Below are positions 1-9,135 of a stretch of DNA of 64,000 bases, in pieces. The stretch is taken from NCBI GenBank assembly GCA_040081265.1, contig JBEBGV010000013.1, positions 1 through 64,000 of the forward strand. Direction: 5' to 3'. Position numbers and translations under genes: made by a program. Position 1 is the first letter of the stretch, and each line of letters begins with the position of its first letter. The DNA is from JBEBGV01 sp040081265. GTDB lineage: Bacteria; Acidobacteriota; Vicinamibacteria; Vicinamibacterales; UBA2999. A model generated the notes under the pieces. That model was not told where the DNA came from, made no database searches, and worked only from the letters and a program-made list of their open reading frames with translations.

Positions 1-603
1 GTCTTCAACATCTCGGGAACCGTTGCTGAAACAGCACCGACCACCGATCGGTTCCTCGACGGTGTCACGCTTTCGGCCGGCGACAAGTCGATCGCAACCG
101 ATGGCGCCGGCAGGTTCACGTTGTCCGGCTTCGCCGCGGGCAGCTACGGCATCCGCGCGAGCAAAGGCGGCTACGAAGATCAGGTCATCACGGTCACCCT
201 CCCCGAGGACGCGACCAAGACCATCCAGTTCAATCTACAGCCGAATTTCGACTTCGTCACCCGTGAACGCAGCGGCACGATCGGCCAGGACAACAACCCG
301 TGCCACGGTGGTTCCCTGCCCTGCGCCCGTTACGACTTCCCCGCTCACTACTCAGAGGATGTGACGGCCACGCTGCTGTGGTCGTCGAGCGACGCTGAGT
401 TCAGGCTGGAGATGCGCTGCAATGGCGAGTCGGTGGCGGACCAGACGCAAACCGAGGGTGGAGAGGTGTTCCGCAACGGCGAAACCTACTTGTCGTTGGA
501 ACTGGAGTCGCAGTCGGACAAGGGCAAGATCTGCGAGGTTCGAGTCCTTCACGTCAGCGGTCCCGAACAGAAGTACGTGCTCGTCGTCACGCACTCGAAC
601 TAG
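1..603 (+). CDS. Carboxypeptidase-regulatory-like (Ig-like) secreted protein, 5' end outside the window
   Basis: The frame is open from base 1, so the start and any signal peptide lie outside the window. The visible part begins with a carboxypeptidase-regulatory-like beta-sandwich (about residues 1-80, with the turn SKGGYEDQ) followed by a C-terminal region with paired cysteines and the ending VTHSN. The same two parts in the same order, with many identical short motifs (SSDA, RVLH, VTH.N), occur in the lipoprotein at 31042-31815, so the two are paralogues. By analogy this one is probably also a secreted or lipid-anchored envelope protein. The specific function is unknown. A strong hairpin follows the stop. 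Confidence 0.75.
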   Translation, partial: VFNISGTVAETAPTTDRFLDGVTLSAGDKSIATDGAGRFTLSGFAAGSYGIRASKGGYEDQVITVTLPEDATKTIQFNLQPNFDFVTRERSGTIGQDNNPCHGGSLPCARYDFPAHYSEDVTATLLWSSSDAEFRLEMRCNGESVADQTQTEGGEVFRNGETYLSLELESQSDKGKICEVRVLHVSGPEQKYVLVVTHSN

Positions 604-618
604 TCAGCGACCCGGGCC

Positions 619-644
619 GATGCGCCTCCTTCGGGAGGCGCATC
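619..644. terminator. Hairpin with UUCG loop after the first gene
   Basis: A perfect 11-bp stem (GATGCGCCTCC pairing with GGAGGCGCATC) closes on a TTCG tetraloop 16 bases after the stop at 603. No T-tract follows, so it is a terminator-like or 3'-end-protecting hairpin rather than a textbook intrinsic terminator. It also lies between two convergent genes. Confidence 0.6.
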
Positions 645-671
645 GCGTCTCTCGCGCGCCCGCCTCCCCCG

Positions 672-1616
672 CTACGGCGCTTCGTTGAAGGCCACCCGCG
701 CCGCCGCCCCAACCCCGTTCAAACGCGCCCACATCGGATACTTCGCCTGCACCTCGGCCTGCAGGGTCATGGCGACCTCATCTGCGGTCCGACCCTGAGC
801 CTTCATCGCTCGCGCCCTGGTCTGGATGTCGAGCATGACCGTCCTCAGCGTCGGGATCAGTGAACCGTCGCCGATCGGACCGTGCGCGGGAACAATCGTC
901 CTCGGCTTCATCGCCTCAAAGGCATCAAAGGCCAGCAGCCACGCGCGCACGCTCGAGGTGTTGGCGTTGGCTGCAACAAACGACTGGTTCATCACCACGT
1001 CCCCCGAGAACAGGACGTTGTCACCTTCAACAAAGAAGCCGGTGTCACCCTTGGTATGCGTCGGCCCGACGAGCAGAAAACGAACGCGGACGCCGCCCAG
1101 ATCCAGGGCGTAGTCCTTGTCGAAGGCAATGTCGGCGACGCGGCGCTGGGCATCCTTCAGCAGTTCGGTCTGGAAGGGCGATCGACCGGCGAAATTCTGA
1201 ATCATCGTCGCGCCGGACTCGGCAAATTCGGCCTCCTGCGCGCGCGAGTTGATGTACCTGGCCGAAGCAGGGAACGCCACGTACCCGGTCGTGTGCTCGG
1301 GATGGAAATGCGTGGTTGCGAGGTAGACCTCAGTCGTGCGGCTGACCCTGGCCACTTCACGAAGCACGGCCTCGCCGTTGCGACGCCCCATGCCCGGATC
1401 GATGACGAGCGTGGCGCGCGTGCCGACAACGATTCCCACGTTAGGAACACCGCCCACGCCCCCGTCTGGAATCGCCCATGTGTGATCGCCGATCTTGACG
1501 GTGGTGCCCTCCTTCACGACGGGGTCGGCGGCCGGGCCACGCTGCGCCGACACCGTCTGTCCCACCAGGGCGCACACGGTTACTATCGCCAGAAGTCCTG
1601 GAATACGCACTCGCAT
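672..1616 (-). CDS. Secreted metallo-beta-lactamase-fold hydrolase
   Basis: 314 aa with an N-terminal signal peptide (hydrophobic LLAIVTVCALVG, then VSAQ). Metallo-beta-lactamase metal motifs are visible in order: HFHPEH, a later THTKGDT histidine, the SGDVV aspartate and the AHGP histidine. The first motif reads HxHxEH, with Glu where most family members have Asp. The fold suggests a zinc hydrolase acting in the periplasm; the substrate cannot be told. The ATG is preceded by AAGGAGAGG. That ribosome site overlaps a small hairpin (around 1621-1640), and a TATACA-like -10 lies further upstream. Confidence 0.8.
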   Translation of the reverse strand: MRVRIPGLLAIVTVCALVGQTVSAQRGPAADPVVKEGTTVKIGDHTWAIPDGGVGGVPNVGIVVGTRATLVIDPGMGRRNGEAVLREVARVSRTTEVYLATTHFHPEHTTGYVAFPASARYINSRAQEAEFAESGATMIQNFAGRSPFQTELLKDAQRRVADIAFDKDYALDLGGVRVRFLLVGPTHTKGDTGFFVEGDNVLFSGDVVMNQSFVAANANTSSVRAWLLAFDAFEAMKPRTIVPAHGPIGDGSLIPTLRTVMLDIQTRARAMKAQGRTADEVAMTLQAEVQAKYPMWARLNGVGAAARVAFNEAP

Positions 1617-1650
1617 CGCGGCCTCTCCTTGAGGGGAGAGTGTATAGGAA

Positions 1651-2331
1651 TCAGGGAAGGCGTTCGCTCAGCACGAAGCCGACGCCGCGAACCGTGTGGA
1701 TCAGGCGCGACCACGGTTCAGGTTCGACCTTCTTCCGGACTCGTGCGATGTGGACGTCGATGACGTTGTCGAGTGGCGTGCTGCGCGCGCTTTCGCGCCA
1801 CACATCCCGTGCGAGACTCTCGCGCGAGACCACCTCACCCTGGTGTCGCAGCAGGTATTCGAGCAGTTCGAACTCCTTGACGGTCAACTCAATCAGTTGC
1901 CCCGAGCGTTCGACCGACCGCACCAGCAGGTCCATGACGAGATCGCCAGCACTGAGCCGGACCGGCTCGGGATTCCCACGTCGCACGAGCGCCCTCAGAC
2001 GCGCGAGCAGTTCGGTGAACGCGAACGGCTTGATCAGGTAGTCGTCGGCGCCCGAGTCCAGGCCGGCCACGCGATCAGCCACCGAGTCCCGCGCGGTCAT
2101 CACGAGAACGCGAGTGTTGAATCCGCGCGCACGCAAGCCCGATAGCACGTCGAGGCCATCGCAACCGGGAAGGCCCAGGTCCAGGAGGATGACGTCGAAC
2201 GCCTCCGACGTGGCCCGCGCCATGCCGGCCTCGCCCGTCCGCTCGCGGCGCACCATGAACCCTTCGGCCTCGAGCCCTTCGCGGACGGCTTCGGCGACCT
2301 TGGGCTCGTCTTCGATCAGCAGGACACGCAC
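1651..2331 (-). CDS. OmpR/PhoB-family response regulator
   Basis: 226 aa. The N-terminal receiver domain (about 1-120) has the acidic pair near residue 7, the phosphoacceptor Asp in VILLDLGLPG and the conserved Lys in LIKPF. The C-terminal winged-helix DNA-binding domain (about 130-222) has the ELTVKEFELLEYLL and VDVHIARVRKK motifs. It is a transcription factor activated by phosphorylation. No sensor kinase is adjacent; the neighbours are a stress protein upstream and a convergent-side hydrolase, so it is an orphan regulator as far as the window shows. Confidence 0.93.
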   Translation of the reverse strand: MRVLLIEDEPKVAEAVREGLEAEGFMVRRERTGEAGMARATSEAFDVILLDLGLPGCDGLDVLSGLRARGFNTRVLVMTARDSVADRVAGLDSGADDYLIKPFAFTELLARLRALVRRGNPEPVRLSAGDLVMDLLVRSVERSGQLIELTVKEFELLEYLLRHQGEVVSRESLARDVWRESARSTPLDNVIDVHIARVRKKVEPEPWSRLIHTVRGVGFVLSERLP

Positions 2332-2392
2332 AGCGTGCGGATCCTACCCAAAGGCGGGAAATCCTGTGACTGAAGAGTTCCTGACGAGTTCG

Positions 2393-2878
2393 TCAGAGAG
2401 GATGCCTCACCACCAGCACCGGGCAGGGTGCCAGGCGCAGAACCTTCTCGGTCACGCTGCCGCCGAGCATCCGCTCCACTCGGCCAAGGCCGTGCTTGCC
2501 CATGACGATCAGCTCGATCCCGGATTCGCGCGCACACTGGGTGATCGCCGCGTGAGGACCGTCCACACCGGCGGGCCGCAGCAGATACTCCGCGCGTGTG
2601 GCTTGCTCCTCCTCAGGCGTCAGCAGTCGCCGCAGGTCCGCCCGCGCGACCGTGCGCACGACCTCGTCAGGAGTAGGTTCACCCCGGCGTTCTTCCGGCA
2701 CCAGCTGCTCGAGCACGCGCTCGGCTTCGACGGCGTCGTCAAAATCCTCGCTGCGGAGCACGTGGAGCAGGAACAACTGCGCGCCGAACTGCGTGGCGAG
2801 CGCAACGCCGTACTTGATGGCAGCCTTGGAGGGCTCGCCGAGATTGGTGGGTACGAGTACGCGCGTGAAGGCGATCAT
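2393..2878 (-). CDS. Universal stress protein (UspA family)
   Basis: 161 aa with one Usp domain. The start FTRVLVPTNL and the nucleotide-binding C-terminus GKHGLGRVERMLGGSV followed by CPVLVV fit the G-x2-G-x9-G-S/T pattern of ATP-binding Usp proteins. It is probably a soluble cytoplasmic protein. It is followed 62 bases later by the response regulator on the same strand and preceded, 17 bases away, by the VWFA gene. It may be co-transcribed with either. A 16-base palindrome (CTGACGAGTTCGTCAG, 2381-2396) overlaps its stop. Confidence 0.88.
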   Translation of the reverse strand: MIAFTRVLVPTNLGEPSKAAIKYGVALATQFGAQLFLLHVLRSEDFDDAVEAERVLEQLVPEERRGEPTPDEVVRTVARADLRRLLTPEEEQATRAEYLLRPAGVDGPHAAITQCARESGIELIVMGKHGLGRVERMLGGSVTEKVLRLAPCPVLVVRHPL

Positions 2879-2895
2879 CGGGCCGGCCCTCCGCT

Positions 2896-4956
2896 CTAGC
2901 GTACGAGCAGGTTCAGTCGGGGGAACGAAAACTTCGAGGACACCGCATCAACGATGTTGATTTGGCAAGTATAGAGCCCGGCCGCCAGGCTGTCAGCGGG
3001 AAGTTCGAACTGGAAGACCGCAGCTTTCCTGCCGGGTACGTCGATGTTGGCGCGCTCGACGATCGGCGTTTCGAACACTTTGACCTTGCCGCGATAGAAC
3101 GCGAGGCTGGTGCGCAGAAGAGGCGGCTCGCCGTTTGCCACCGCGGGCTCGTAAACTTCGTAATAGAAGTAGAGCTTCTGCGCCCGGCCGACGACGCGGG
3201 TCAGGTTGGGGAGGAGCTGCACGCCGTCGCGTACGAGGGGATTGTCGGTGCGTCCCCTGGTCCAGGGCAGGAGCTGTGTACTGAGCACCACCGAGCTGAC
3301 CTTCAGTGCGGCCTGCTTCAGCTCGGGGACGACGACCGGCGCCTCGAACGAGCCGATCGTGCCCGTCGCGTTCTCGCGGACGACCACCTTGACCGAGAAG
3401 CGACCAGGAGGCAACGTCACGCCTGACTGATAGAGCACCTGCTTGCCCGCCAGCGACTGCGCGCCTGCACCCGGAATCTTCATGGTCTCGCGGATGCGGC
3501 TGATGGGCCGGCCCTGTTCGTCGCGCACCTGGCCCATGATGTCGACGATCGCCTCGCCGTCGGTGCCGACCGGCACCGCCCCTCCTGGCACAGCCACCGC
3601 GATCGGGACGTAATAGCGATCGGTGTCGAGACGGAACCAGCCGGTGCCCACGAGCACGGGAACATCGGTTGCGGATACGGCCGCCTCGAGTTCGGTCCTG
3701 AGCTGCGTCTCGCGATCACCGCGGGCAGTATGCGCAAAGTCACGCTCAGCGTAGTAGCCGTTGCGGGCCTCGACCCGCAGGTCGCCACGCCTGAGACGCA
3801 CCTGCACCCGACGGAATCGTCCGTCCTGTGTCGTATTGGTGCTGCTGTAGCCCAGGAGGTAGTACCCAGAGATGTCGCGCCGTACCTGGGCGAACACGGC
3901 AGCGAAGTCGTTGGAGTCGGTGAAGGAACGGCCACCCGTGTCGGCAGCCAGCGACACCAGGGTGTCTTGAGACGAAGCGAGACGACTGAACTGCTGGGAG
4001 ACGTTGCGGCCAGAGAACAGGCCAACCCCGCCCCGGCTGGCCTGGCTTGCGTCGCCGCCGGGCGCGATGGCTTGCAGGCCCCGTGTGTCCACGGCGTAGA
4101 TCGACATGTTGGCGCGCACGGCGGCGTTGGTAGCCGCGCGCAGCTCGACCTGATTGTCCTGACCGCTCCGCTCCATGCCGGCTGAGAAGTAGATGACCGC
4201 CTTCTTCTGCTGGAGCGGGGCCAGCGCGTCTGCCACAGCCTTCAGCGCGCGGAGGCGTGCGTCGTTGTTGAACGAGTCGAACTCGGAGGTCTCGGTCGCC
4301 GAATCAGCTGCCGTTGCAGCGCTCTCGTCAGTTTCGAGCGTACCGGCGGACGCGGCCGCGGTGGCCGTCCCTTCTGACGCGCCGAGGGCCGCGAGCGCCG
4401 CCGCCACCTCTTCGCGGTTGCCGGTGAAGTCAGTCAGCACATCGAGAGTTGAGCCGACGGTCGCGACCGATACCAGATCCTCAGGACCCATCTGCTCGTT
4501 GACGTACTTCGCTGCGCTGTCCACAGCGCGCTGCACGTCCTCCGGCTCCATCGAACTGACATCGAAGAGCAGCAGCACGAGCCGCCGGCCGACGAGTGCA
4601 TCGGGTGTCAGGTCAGTCTGCGATGCAGCCGGTGCCGTCGCTGCACTGGCCGGGCTCGCAGCGGCGCCGCCTACCGCGGCTTCGGCACCCTGGAGGAGAT
4701 TCGTGTCGCGGGCCAGCACGCTGGTGGCGTTGACGTCCTGGAACGAGAAGGTCTCGACGTCCTGGGGCTTCCCGTCTTCGCGAACGTCGAAGTCGGCAGC
4801 CGTCAGCCCGCGCACGATGTTGCCCATGCGATCGCGGACAACCACATCAATGGAGACCAGCTCACGTGCGACGCGGAACGTCGGTTGCTGCTGCGCCAAT
4901 GGCGCGACTGCGGCTACCACCGCGATGACCAGGATGGTCGAGAAGAGGCGCGTCAA
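2896..4956 (-). CDS. VWFA-related domain protein (Acidobacteria type)
   Basis: 686 aa. The signal peptide (LFSTILVIAVVAAVAPLAQ) is followed by the opening RELVSIDVVVRDRMGNIVRGL...DFDVREDG typical of Acidobacterial VWFA-related proteins, then a von Willebrand A domain whose metal site reads DVSSM instead of the usual DxSxS. An Ala/Thr-rich insert lies near residues 190-230. A beta-rich C-terminal half follows. The start is TTG, sharing bases with the TGA stop of the TonB receptor gene (TTGA), so the two are translationally coupled. Likely periplasmic or surface-exposed; the partner is unknown. Confidence 0.85.
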   Translation of the reverse strand: MTRLFSTILVIAVVAAVAPLAQQQPTFRVARELVSIDVVVRDRMGNIVRGLTAADFDVREDGKPQDVETFSFQDVNATSVLARDTNLLQGAEAAVGGAAASPASAATAPAASQTDLTPDALVGRRLVLLLFDVSSMEPEDVQRAVDSAAKYVNEQMGPEDLVSVATVGSTLDVLTDFTGNREEVAAALAALGASEGTATAAASAGTLETDESAATAADSATETSEFDSFNNDARLRALKAVADALAPLQQKKAVIYFSAGMERSGQDNQVELRAATNAAVRANMSIYAVDTRGLQAIAPGGDASQASRGGVGLFSGRNVSQQFSRLASSQDTLVSLAADTGGRSFTDSNDFAAVFAQVRRDISGYYLLGYSSTNTTQDGRFRRVQVRLRRGDLRVEARNGYYAERDFAHTARGDRETQLRTELEAAVSATDVPVLVGTGWFRLDTDRYYVPIAVAVPGGAVPVGTDGEAIVDIMGQVRDEQGRPISRIRETMKIPGAGAQSLAGKQVLYQSGVTLPPGRFSVKVVVRENATGTIGSFEAPVVVPELKQAALKVSSVVLSTQLLPWTRGRTDNPLVRDGVQLLPNLTRVVGRAQKLYFYYEVYEPAVANGEPPLLRTSLAFYRGKVKVFETPIVERANIDVPGRKAAVFQFELPADSLAAGLYTCQINIVDAVSSKFSFPRLNLLVR

Positions 4957-7900
4957 TAGCGGAACCTCAGCACGAGCTGCATCGAGCGCATGGCGCGCAC
5001 AGACGTGACCTGACCGAACGACGGTGAGTTCACGACGGTGTCGATGGCGGCGTAGTTGACCAGGTTCAGCAGGTTGTTCGCCCGCACCTGAATGCTCAGT
5101 GAGCGATTGTTTCCGAGACGCACGTCTCGAGAGACCTGTGCGTTCAGCTCCTTGCTTCCCGGGCCAATGATGGTGTTGCGGCCCGCACTGCCAAAGCTGC
5201 CGGCCGCCGGCAGGGAGAAGGCCGAGGTGTTGAAGTACTGATCGATGGTCGGGCTCTGCAGCTGCACGCTGTCGCCGTTGTAGTCGGCGCGGAGCGTGCC
5301 GTTGGTGCCACGCGCAACGTCACGCGACGAGCTGAGCACGCGCGCAGTCAGTGGCGTGCCCGACTGCGCCGTGAAGGTGACGCTGGCCGTCCACGCCTCG
5401 AACAGTCGGGCCCAGGGGCCACCGTTGTTGAGCCAGCGACGGTTCTCGCCGAACGGCAGCTCGACGTTCGCATTGGCCGACACCTGATGGCGACGATCGA
5501 AGGTCGACAGTCCCCACTCGCCTGCCAGGTTCTGATCGTCCTGTGCCACAACAGAGGAACCACCGCCGGTTGACGCGGCATCGTCGCGCGAGCGCGCCAG
5601 CGTGTAGTCAACGCCGCCGCCGACTCCTCGCACCGGTCGGCGCCGCAGGCGGAACGTCGCCGAGTTCAGACGCGACTCCGCCTCTGAGGTCTGCCAGAGG
5701 AACGGCTGGACGCCCTCGATTCGCAATCCAGTCGGTCCGCGGTTTGGAGCGCGGACCAGATCGAGGCTCGAGCCGCGCGCGTAGGTATAACCCGCGCCAG
5801 TCGTCCAGACGCGGCCCAGGTCGCGCGACAGATCGACGTTCATCGTCTGCACGCGGCCCAACTGATAGTCGGGAGCGACGCCGAAGGTGTTGGTGGTCGT
5901 GGCGAGCGAGGACACCGCGAGTGCGCTGGCCAGATCGAGAGGGTCGTCCGAGGAACCGATGCTGGTGTTGGTCACGGCGTACGGAGGCTGCCCCGCCATC
6001 TGCCGCGCCAGGGTCGAATAGCTGCCGTTGTTGAAGCTCACGCCATAGCCACCGCGTACCACTGTGCCGGTGGTCGCGCGCCACGCGATGCCGATCCGGG
6101 GAGCGAAGTTGTTGTAGTCGGTGCGGATCAGGCCATCAGGCAACGAGCCGGCGTAGGGGCCCGTGCCGCCGGCGGTTACAGGAACGGCGGCCGAGAAGTC
6201 TGGCGCCACGTCGAGGTTGACGAGTTGACCGCTGCCTTCAACCAGTGGCCACAGCAGCTCATAGCGCAGCCCCGCGTTGATGGTCACGGCACCGCGACGC
6301 CAGTCGTCCTGGGCAAAGAGACTCATCGAACGCCCGTGCAACTCGACGTCGCCAGGTCCGTAGTTCACCGATGCCTGCTGGGGGCGGCCGAGCAGGAAGT
6401 CGGCAAAGTCGCTGCCCGAGTAGAGACCGGTGAACACGAACGACCCACGCGCATTCGAGTCGGTCCGACTGGACGACACGTCGCGGCGAAGGTCGCCGCC
6501 AAAGCGCAGCGTCTGCCGTCCGATCGGCTTCGACCACGAGTAGCCCACCGACACGCGCGAATCACTGCGACGCGTGGGTGTCAGATCGTTGAGGCTGCTG
6601 AGACTGGCAAATGACAAGGTTGGAACGCCCCAGTCGAAGGCATCAGGCGACGCGCCCGTGATCCCGGCGCGGCCGGCCACATCCTCCACGAATGCATATT
6701 GATTGGTCGTCGTCGATCGCGTGCGTGAGAAGGTGGTCGTGAACGTGTGCTGCATCCGCGCCCTCGTCACGTTCAGGGTGATCGGGACGGTCAGGCTGGA
6801 GTTGGTGCTGTCGCCGCCAAGTGTCTGGAAGACATTGTTCCGCTCGTTGCCGCCGCTCCTGTACTGCACCTGTGCGTTCAGCACAGCGGACGTCCCGGCC
6901 TGTGCACCACGTCCACGCGCGCCGCCCGCGCCGCCACCACGAGGGCCGGCGCCACGGCCTCCGCGCCCGGCCACGTTCGGCGTGAAGTTCTGGACAATGC
7001 GGAGGTTGATGTTATTGGCAGACGAGTCCGTGGTGGTGACCGAGTGATAGTTGCGTGACGTGCCATCCAGATTCGGCAGCGGAAGGAAGCTCAGGAGGTA
7101 CTGCGCGCGTGGATCGATGCCGGTGACCTGGTTGTTGGCAAACGGAAGGCCCGTCGCGGGATTGATGATCGGTTGCGTCAGCGACGAAAAATCGCCGGCG
7201 CGCATCGCGGCCGATGGCACCGTGGCGTACTGATCGAAGAGATTGGCGCCCCGGTTGCCTGTGTAGTTGAACGTGAAATTCGTCTTGCGGGTGCCGTCGT
7301 AGATGCCCGGAATCTTGACCGGGCCGCCCACCGAGAAATCTGCGTTCTGACGCGTGTAGTCGGGATTGGTTGCCGCCGAACCGGGGCGAAGCTGATACGG
7401 CGTCGAGTCGAGCGCCGATCCGCCGAACGTGTAGCCGCTCGTGAAGGTATAGGGACGCTGCTGCACACCGCGACCGGCGAGGAAGCCACGCCCGCCTGGG
7501 CCGCCAGGTCCGCCGGCTCCCCCAGGCCCGCCTCGTCCTCCGGGTCCAAAGCCGCCTTGCCCCTGGCCTGGCGCGCCTCCAAAGGCGCCGCCACCGGCGG
7601 CGAAGCCACCGGGCACACCGCCCGGCGCGGGGCCAAAGCCGGCCGCAATGTCCACCGGCGGCGCACCGAACTCGCCGCGCGCCAGCGCGTCGAGACGATC
7701 GCCAAGCTGACCGCGGTCGACGTTGGCCTGGTTGCCGTTGACAGCGACGGACTCGGTCGGGCCGTCAGTCGAGAAACCCGGGGGCAGGGCGAGCTGCGCG
7801 AGCGGGTTCGCTTCGATCTCGGTCGCGCCGGCGGCCGTCGCATCTGTCGCCTGGGGCTCAACCGTCAGGGTTTCGAAGCCGCCGCGTCCGGCCCCGGCAC

Positions 7901-8336
7901 GACCCGGGCCAGCGGCTCGAGCCCCACGTCCCCGGCCGTTCGCATCGGGAACGGCCGCTGCACGTGGCATGACGGTGAGCCTGAGATCGAGAGCCGGCGG
8001 GCAGCTCGCTGATGCGTCGACCACGGATTCCAGGCGTGTGAAGCCAGCAAGCTCGGCGGTAAGCGTGTATGACGCGGGGGACGGCACCCTCAGCTCGAAG
8101 CGACCGTCGGTCGACGTAGAGGTGACGAGTGGCGCCGACTCACCTGTACGCAGGGTGACGGCGACACCGGGAAGCACGACATCCCCGCTGGCAAATCGAC
8201 CGGACACCACACAGACCTGCGCACCAGCACCGTTGAGACTCACAGGCGCAACGCCGTTGCCCTCCTGCGCATGAAGGTTCAGCGTCAGGACATAGAGCAG
8301 GGTGGACAGGAAGACGGTCGTCAGCGTTCGTGCCAT
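4953..8336 (-). CDS. TonB-dependent receptor, Oar-like, with carboxypeptidase-regulatory N-terminus
   Basis: About 1127 aa from the ATG at 8336; this start places a clear signal peptide (RTLTTVFLSTLLYVLTLNL, then AQ) first, whereas the frame extends upstream without one. A carboxypeptidase-regulatory domain (about 40-130) is followed by a long Gly/Pro-rich linker (about 240-300) and a large beta-barrel ending in an aromatic residue (LRFRY), as expected for outer-membrane insertion. This layout is typical of the many Oar-like receptors in Acidobacteriota. The ligand is unknown. The stop overlaps the VWFA start, suggesting a joint surface function. Confidence 0.85.
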   Translation of the reverse strand: MARTLTTVFLSTLLYVLTLNLHAQEGNGVAPVSLNGAGAQVCVVSGRFASGDVVLPGVAVTLRTGESAPLVTSTSTDGRFELRVPSPASYTLTAELAGFTRLESVVDASASCPPALDLRLTVMPRAAAVPDANGRGRGARAAGPGRAGAGRGGFETLTVEPQATDATAAGATEIEANPLAQLALPPGFSTDGPTESVAVNGNQANVDRGQLGDRLDALARGEFGAPPVDIAAGFGPAPGGVPGGFAAGGGAFGGAPGQGQGGFGPGGRGGPGGAGGPGGPGGRGFLAGRGVQQRPYTFTSGYTFGGSALDSTPYQLRPGSAATNPDYTRQNADFSVGGPVKIPGIYDGTRKTNFTFNYTGNRGANLFDQYATVPSAAMRAGDFSSLTQPIINPATGLPFANNQVTGIDPRAQYLLSFLPLPNLDGTSRNYHSVTTTDSSANNINLRIVQNFTPNVAGRGGRGAGPRGGGAGGARGRGAQAGTSAVLNAQVQYRSGGNERNNVFQTLGGDSTNSSLTVPITLNVTRARMQHTFTTTFSRTRSTTTNQYAFVEDVAGRAGITGASPDAFDWGVPTLSFASLSSLNDLTPTRRSDSRVSVGYSWSKPIGRQTLRFGGDLRRDVSSSRTDSNARGSFVFTGLYSGSDFADFLLGRPQQASVNYGPGDVELHGRSMSLFAQDDWRRGAVTINAGLRYELLWPLVEGSGQLVNLDVAPDFSAAVPVTAGGTGPYAGSLPDGLIRTDYNNFAPRIGIAWRATTGTVVRGGYGVSFNNGSYSTLARQMAGQPPYAVTNTSIGSSDDPLDLASALAVSSLATTTNTFGVAPDYQLGRVQTMNVDLSRDLGRVWTTGAGYTYARGSSLDLVRAPNRGPTGLRIEGVQPFLWQTSEAESRLNSATFRLRRRPVRGVGGGVDYTLARSRDDAASTGGGSSVVAQDDQNLAGEWGLSTFDRRHQVSANANVELPFGENRRWLNNGGPWARLFEAWTASVTFTAQSGTPLTARVLSSSRDVARGTNGTLRADYNGDSVQLQSPTIDQYFNTSAFSLPAAGSFGSAGRNTIIGPGSKELNAQVSRDVRLGNNRSLSIQVRANNLLNLVNYAAIDTVVNSPSFGQVTSVRAMRSMQLVLRFRY

Positions 8337-8434
8337 GGTGCCTGTCTCGTGGACAGTCCCATCGTAGCGGGAGTGACCGCCCATGGTGTCAAGCACGTGT
8401 AAACCCTGAAAAATGTCGCCCAGCGGCGCGGACA

Positions 8435-8440
8435 TATAAT
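8435..8440 (+). promoter_or_regulatory. Probable -10 element of the yfa-like operon
   Basis: A perfect TATAAT lies 18 bases before the GTG start at 8458, in the divergent gap with the TonB receptor gene. No good -35 is seen at the expected distance, so the assignment rests on the -10 alone. Confidence 0.4.
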
Positions 8441-8457
8441 TTCCAGCATCGGAAGCC

Positions 8458-9135
8458 GTGCGCCTGTCTCGTAACCTGATCTACCTCATTGTCTCCGCTG
8501 TGGTTACGACGGTGCAGCCCGTCGCAGCTCAGGTGCGCCTTGCCGACGAGTCGGATCGCGCGGCGTTCCGCGCCTGGTTCACCTGGCTCGCAGACACACA
8601 GTTCGAACGTCGCGCGCCGGACGTCACCGACTGCGCCGCCCTCGTCCGTTTCGCCTTCCGAGAAGCCCTGCGCACGCACACGCCCGAGTGGGCTCGACGA
8701 ACCTCGCTGCCCTTCACGCCAGGGTTCCCGGATGTGCGTTCGGCACCAGCGGTGACAGCCGCGGGTTGGCCGCTCTTCAAGATTGCCGACCAGCCACACG
8801 CACGCTACGCCGAGTTTGCCGACGCGCGCACACTGATCGCCCTGAATACCCGGCCGCTCGGACGAAGCATTTCAGCGCTCGCGCCAGGTGACCTGATCTA
8901 CTTTCGACAACCCACGCAACAGGAGCCCGATCATCTGATGGTGTTCGTTGGCCGCTCACTCTTCGATGAGGACGGCCAGGACTGGGTGGTCTACCACACC
9001 GGGCCCTCCCCTGAGGGACCAGGTGAAGTACGCAAGGTCCGTTTGCGTGACCTCATGCAGCACCCGTCCGAGCGATGGCGGCCGCTCGGCTCGAATCCCA
9101 GGTTTGTTGGCGTCTTCAGGCTGGCCGTCTTATGA
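8458..9135 (+). CDS. DUF1175 / YfaT-like secreted NlpC/P60-type protein
   Basis: 225 aa from a GTG start. A signal peptide (LIYLIVSAVVTTVQPVAA) leads into a domain with a candidate catalytic Cys59 in TDCAALV and a His159 in DHLMVFVG preceded by PGDLIYF. These are hallmarks of NlpC/P60-like papain-fold peptidoglycan hydrolases. Length and context match DUF1175 (E. coli YfaT), which also lies beside an alpha-2-macroglobulin gene. The stop overlaps the next start as ATGA, indicating tight coupling with the macroglobulin. Hydrolase activity is inferred, not shown. Confidence 0.75.
   Translation: MRLSRNLIYLIVSAVVTTVQPVAAQVRLADESDRAAFRAWFTWLADTQFERRAPDVTDCAALVRFAFREALRTHTPEWARRTSLPFTPGFPDVRSAPAVTAAGWPLFKIADQPHARYAEFADARTLIALNTRPLGRSISALAPGDLIYFRQPTQQEPDHLMVFVGRSLFDEDGQDWVVYHTGPSPEGPGEVRKVRLRDLMQHPSERWRPLGSNPRFVGVFRLAVL

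Noticed and set aside
882..1763. 293-aa open frame on the plus strand
   Set aside because: Antisense to the metallo-beta-lactamase gene and running into the response regulator; composition is that of a shadow.
7173..8012. 279-aa open frame on the plus strand
   Set aside because: Antisense to the Gly-rich part of the TonB receptor; no family resemblance or ribosome site.
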